From Clostridia bacterium (GTDB taxonomy: Bacteria; Bacillota_A; Clostridia; Oscillospirales; CAG-272): a stretch of DNA of 10,177 bases. The stretch covers positions 1-10,177 of the forward strand of contig JAGDAM010000344.1 in assembly GCA_017959485.1 (NCBI GenBank), written 5' to 3'. The notes beneath the pieces are model-generated. The model ran no database searches. It had not been told where the DNA came from and saw only the letters and a program-made list of their open reading frames with translations. The translations under genes and the position numbers were made by a program. Below are positions 7,664 through 10,177 of the stretch, in pieces. How positions within the stretch are numbered: position 1 is the stretch's first letter; every line of letters starts with the position of its first letter.

Positions 7664-7712
7664 AAAAATCCGCGCGAAGTTATACTTCGGTATATTTCGC
7701 GTTGATTTTTTT
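7664..7712. terminator. Long hairpin terminator after comF, probably bidirectional
   Basis: Nested inverted repeats share one centre: AAAAATC (7664-7670) with GATTTTT (7704-7710), CGCGAA (7673-7678) with TTCGCG (7696-7701), and TATAC (7681-7685) with GTATA (7690-7694) around a UUCG tetraloop. Seven T residues (7706-7712) sit on the plus strand, and the A-tract gives a T-tract on the minus strand. It begins 28 nt after the comF stop. Its 3' arm overlaps the -35 box of the next promoter. Confidence 0.75.
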
Positions 7713-7730
7713 ACAAAAACATAGTATAAT
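7702..7730 (+). promoter_or_regulatory. Predicted sigma-A promoter of the mreB-mntP-galU set
   Basis: TTGATT (7702-7707), a 17-nt spacer, and a perfect TATAAT (7725-7730). Transcription would start near 7737, leaving a leader of about 27 nt before the mreB ATG. The -35 box lies within the 3' arm of the comF terminator, and the -10 box lies at the centre of a palindrome. Confidence 0.8.
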
Positions 7731-7738
7731 ATACTATG
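7720..7738. promoter_or_regulatory. Perfect palindrome over the mreB -10 box (candidate operator)
   Basis: CATAGTAT (7720-7727) and ATACTATG (7731-7738) are exact inverted repeats separated by AAT. The 19-bp element covers the -10 box and the expected start site. A dimeric regulator bound here would block polymerase. The arms are AT-rich and partly forced by the TATAAT box, so the operator role is inference. Confidence 0.45.
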
Positions 7739-7763
7739 AGTAATTTTGGAGTTTCCCGGATAG

Positions 7764-8798
7764 ATGAAGCCTTCATGGTTTAAGCCCGATATCGGAATCG
7801 ATCTCGGCACGGCTACCTGCCTGGTTTACGTTAAAGGCAGGGGAATAGTCGTTGCCGAGCCTTCTGTCGTGGCGTCGGATTCTCAGACGGGCGAACTCAT
7901 CTGCCTCGGCAACGAAGCCCAGCGAATGCTGGGCAAGGCGCCGGCGGGAATCAACGTTTCAAGGCCTCTGCGCGACGGTGTGATCAGCCAGTACGGGCTG
8001 ACGATGAAGATGCTTCAGCGGTATATTAAGACCGCCTGCGGATTTCACGTCGGCAGGCCGCGGGTCGTAATCTGCATCCCGTCGGGAATCACCGAAGTCG
8101 AGGAGAGGGCGGTAATCGACGCGGCCAGGAACGCCGGCGCCGGCGCCACCTATCTGATCGAGGAGCCGGTGGCCGCCGCTATCGGAGCCGGAATCGACAT
8201 TTCCGACGCGAGAGGGAATATGGTAGTCGACATCGGCGGAGGAACCACCGACATCGCGGTTATTTCGCTTGAAAGCGTCGTGATTTCAAAATCCATCAGA
8301 ATAGCCGGAGACAAATTCAACGAGTCCATAAAGGATTACGTGCGGCGCAGACACAATCTTCTGATCGGAGATCTGACCGCCGAGGACGTCAAGATCCGGA
8401 TCGGAAACGTGCTGAGGAAACAGGAAAACAAGACCCTGAGAGTTAAAGGACGCTGCCTTGCTCAGGGAGTGCCGCGCGAGATAGTCCTCCGGTCGTCGGA
8501 AATGTTCGAGGCAATGCTGGCGCCGCTGACCGGAATCGTGGACGCGATCTGCGAAGTTATAGAGATGACTCCTCCGGAACTCGTTTCGGATATCATCAAC
8601 GGAGGAATATGCATGACTGGCGGAGGCGCGCTGCTCCGCGGCTTCGACGATCTGATCTCCGAGGCGACTGGAATCCGCGCCTACGTCGCGTCAAATCCGA
8701 TGAACTGCGTGGTTCTCGGCACCGGGAAGGCGCTTGACGACGTCAACCGCTTTACCGAATCCCGGATCAACATATCAACTGCTGTCAGCGGACAGTAA
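7764..8798 (+). CDS. mreB: MreB/Mbl-family bacterial actin
   Basis: This ATP-dependent actin homologue forms membrane-bound filaments that guide lateral wall synthesis in rods. The product is 344 aa, normal for the family. It shows the phosphate-1 motif DIGIDLGTATCLVY (9-22), IEEPVAAAIGAG (132-143), phosphate-2 VVDIGGGTTDIAVI (154-167) and the adenosine motif GGICMTGGGALLRG (280-293), then the MreB-type NCVVLGTGKALDD (314-326), which separates it from DnaK and FtsA. Several positions differ from the common form: TATCL for TANTL, ISQYGLT for IADFDVT, and IGDLTAE for IGERTAE. This suggests a divergent paralogue. No mreC or mreD follows, unlike the classical mre operon, so Mbl- or MreBH-like is equally possible. 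The ATG is fixed by an in-frame stop at 7737; a GGAG 12 nt upstream is a poorly spaced Shine-Dalgarno. It heads its own transcription unit with mntP 15 nt behind. Confidence 0.93.
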   Translation: MKPSWFKPDIGIDLGTATCLVYVKGRGIVVAEPSVVASDSQTGELICLGNEAQRMLGKAPAGINVSRPLRDGVISQYGLTMKMLQRYIKTACGFHVGRPRVVICIPSGITEVEERAVIDAARNAGAGATYLIEEPVAAAIGAGIDISDARGNMVVDIGGGTTDIAVISLESVVISKSIRIAGDKFNESIKDYVRRRHNLLIGDLTAEDVKIRIGNVLRKQENKTLRVKGRCLAQGVPREIVLRSSEMFEAMLAPLTGIVDAICEVIEMTPPELVSDIINGGICMTGGGALLRGFDDLISEATGIRAYVASNPMNCVVLGTGKALDDVNRFTESRINISTAVSGQ

Positions 8799-8813
8799 AG
8801 GCGGACTCCCGGC

Positions 8814-9407
8814 ATGTTTTTTTTAAACTCGGTGCTGCTCGGTTTCGCGCTTGCAATGGACGCGTTTTCGGTTTCCGCCGCCAACGGACTGCGCGAGCCG
8901 GAAATGAAGAAAAGAAAGATTTTTCTCATCGCAGGCGTTTTCGGGGCGTTTCAGGCGGCTATGCCGGTCGCCGGATGGCTCTTCGTGACTTCTCTCGAGC
9001 ATTTTTTCGCGGTAGTTCGGTCGGTCATACCCTGGGCGTCGCTTCTGCTGCTCGGTTTTCTCGGCATTAAGATGATAATCGAGGGAATAAAAGGCGAGAC
9101 CGCCGACGGTACCGGGACCGGGCTGCGCGCCCTGCTCGTCCAGGGAGTCGCCACGTCGATTGACGCTTTGTCGGTGGGCCTCACGATATCGGACCATACG
9201 GCTTCCGAGGCGCTCCTGTGCTCGCTCATCATCGGAACCGTCACCTTTGCGATCTGCGTCGCGGGAGTGCTGATAGGAAGAAAATTCGGCACACTGCTCT
9301 CCGGAAAGGGGAGTATATTCGGCGGGCTGGTTCTTATCGGAATAGGGATAGAGATATTTGTCAAAGCCCTCATCGACACGTCGGCGCCGATTTTGTTCAT
9401 AAGATAA
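8814..9407 (+). CDS. mntP: Manganese efflux pump MntP
   Basis: MntP is an inner-membrane exporter of Mn(II) that protects against manganese excess. The product is 197 aa, slightly longer than the usual size of about 185-190, with about six membrane segments (roughly 2-24, 35-57, 67-91, 106-126, 133-155, 168-187). Family marks are DAFSVSAANG (16-25), GAFQAAMPVAGW (44-55) and ATSIDALSVG (113-122), which place the two intramembrane acidic residues Asp16 and Asp118 in equivalent helices of a duplicated fold. No manganese-sensing yybP-ykoY riboswitch is visible in the 15-nt gap before it. Expression probably follows the mreB promoter. AAGG at 8798-8801 is a weak ribosome site. Confidence 0.93.
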   Translation: MFFLNSVLLGFALAMDAFSVSAANGLREPEMKKRKIFLIAGVFGAFQAAMPVAGWLFVTSLEHFFAVVRSVIPWASLLLLGFLGIKMIIEGIKGETADGTGTGLRALLVQGVATSIDALSVGLTISDHTASEALLCSLIIGTVTFAICVAGVLIGRKFGTLLSGKGSIFGGLVLIGIGIEIFVKALIDTSAPILFIR

Positions 9408-9433
9408 TAAAACTACATAGAAGGTACACAGTC

Positions 9434-10177
9434 ATGTCAGGATCAAGAAAAACCGAACGGTTTGCTCCCATCCGCAAAGCGGTCATTCCCGCCGCGGGTC
9501 TCGGAACCAGAATGCTCCCGATCTCCAGGGCAGTCCCCAAGGAGATGCTCCCGATCGTCGACAAGCCCGCAATGGCCTATCTCGTGGAGGAATGCGCCGC
9601 TTCGGGCATAACCGACGTGCTCATTATCACGGGAAGAAACAAGAACGCCATAGAGGATTATTTTGATTTTTCTCCCGAATACGAGGCGGCTTTCGTCCGT
9701 AAAAACAAGCCCGAGCAGATCGATATCATGAGAGCCGGAGCGGCTCCGGGAGGCGTCAGGGTGTTTTTCCTGCGCCAGAAGGAAACCCGCGGACTCGGAC
9801 ACGCCATCCTCTGCGCGGAAAGCTTCGTTGGAGACGAGCCCTTCTCGGTGCTTTACGGAGACGACGTGATCTTCTCCGAGGGAAAGCCCGCTACGGCGCA
9901 GCTCATCGACACCTACAGAAAGTACGGACGCACCGTCTGCGGCGTAAAACGCGTTCCCGAAGAGCAGCTTAAGAAATACTGCTCCCTCAAAGCGGAAGCG
10001 ATCGAAGGAGCCGAGGGCGAATACTACGTGGACGACATGATCGAGAAGCCCCAGCGCCCGGAGGACGCCTTCTCGAATCTTTCGATACTCGGCCGCGTGC
10101 TTCTGACTCCCGACATCTTCGGAATATTAAGGAACACCGCGCCTGGAGCCGGCAACGAGATCCAGCTTACCGACGCC
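9434..10177 (+). CDS. galU: UTP-glucose-1-phosphate uridylyltransferase, 3' end cut off
   Basis: GalU makes UDP-glucose from UTP and glucose 1-phosphate in the cytosol, feeding teichoic acid, glycolipid and capsule synthesis. The 248 residues seen lack the C-terminal part because the window ends. Motifs: the nucleotide-binding AAGLGTRMLPISRAVPKEML (20-39) with IVDKPA (41-46), RQKETRGLGHAI (114-125), the metal-site YGDDV (141-145), DMIEKP (201-206) and GAGNEIQLTDA (238-248). The lysine of the common ATKA motif is Arg here (ISRA). The start is ATG with AGAAGG (9419-9424) at 9 nt. Only 26 nt separate it from mntP and no terminator lies between, so co-transcription is likely. Confidence 0.96.
   Translation, partial: MSGSRKTERFAPIRKAVIPAAGLGTRMLPISRAVPKEMLPIVDKPAMAYLVEECAASGITDVLIITGRNKNAIEDYFDFSPEYEAAFVRKNKPEQIDIMRAGAAPGGVRVFFLRQKETRGLGHAILCAESFVGDEPFSVLYGDDVIFSEGKPATAQLIDTYRKYGRTVCGVKRVPEEQLKKYCSLKAEAIEGAEGEYYVDDMIEKPQRPEDAFSNLSILGRVLLTPDIFGILRNTAPGAGNEIQLTDA

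Noticed and set aside
7736..7783. A 15-codon leader ORF overlapping the mreB start.
   Set aside because: Its ATG lies only 6 nt after the -10 box, at or before the expected transcription start, so it would have no ribosome site.

Overview
The window looks like a chromosomal segment of a moderately high-GC Gram-positive bacterium of the Clostridia type, probably an uncultured gut or anaerobic lineage. The reasons are an S-box (SAM-I) riboswitch with an intrinsic terminator ahead of metK, a RecD2 helicase with no RecBC partner, Shine-Dalgarno sites of the GGAGG type, TTG starts, an MreB-family protein close to comF, and a secreted protein ending in a Cys-hydrophobic-basic tail. Codon use looks uniform throughout. 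I see no transposase, integrase, phage gene, CRISPR array, tRNA or rRNA. Most of it reads as core genome rather than a mobile island.

Layout. Bases 1-371 hold no gene but are packed with REP-like palindromic repeats of two types. Bases 372-3035 (minus strand) encode a large secreted glycoside-hydrolase-like protein with a GH71/GH99-type barrel, flanking beta-rich domains and a C-terminal membrane tail. Bases 3036-3369 are a divergent regulatory region: a minus-strand promoter for the hydrolase, then a plus-strand promoter, the SAM-I riboswitch and its terminator. Bases 3370-7636 are a tightly packed plus-strand operon, metK-recD2-comF. Each downstream gene starts at a TTG that shares three bases with the stop codon of the gene before it (TTGA). 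Bases 7637-7763 hold a long hairpin terminator that runs directly into a new promoter, whose -10 box sits inside a perfect palindrome. Bases 7764-10177 carry a second plus-strand set: an MreB-family actin, the manganese exporter MntP and GalU, which is cut by the window edge.

How the genes fit together. The riboswitch should switch off the metK operon when SAM is plentiful. Because recD2 and comF have no visible promoter of their own, a DNA repair helicase and a DNA-uptake-type protein appear to sit under SAM control. The second set joins cell shape (MreB), metal balance (MntP) and UDP-glucose supply for envelope polymers (GalU). I did not find a clearly new multi-gene system. The points most worth a second look are the surface hydrolase, the repeat cluster, the palindrome over the mreB -10 box, the paired TTGA junctions and the divergent MreB.
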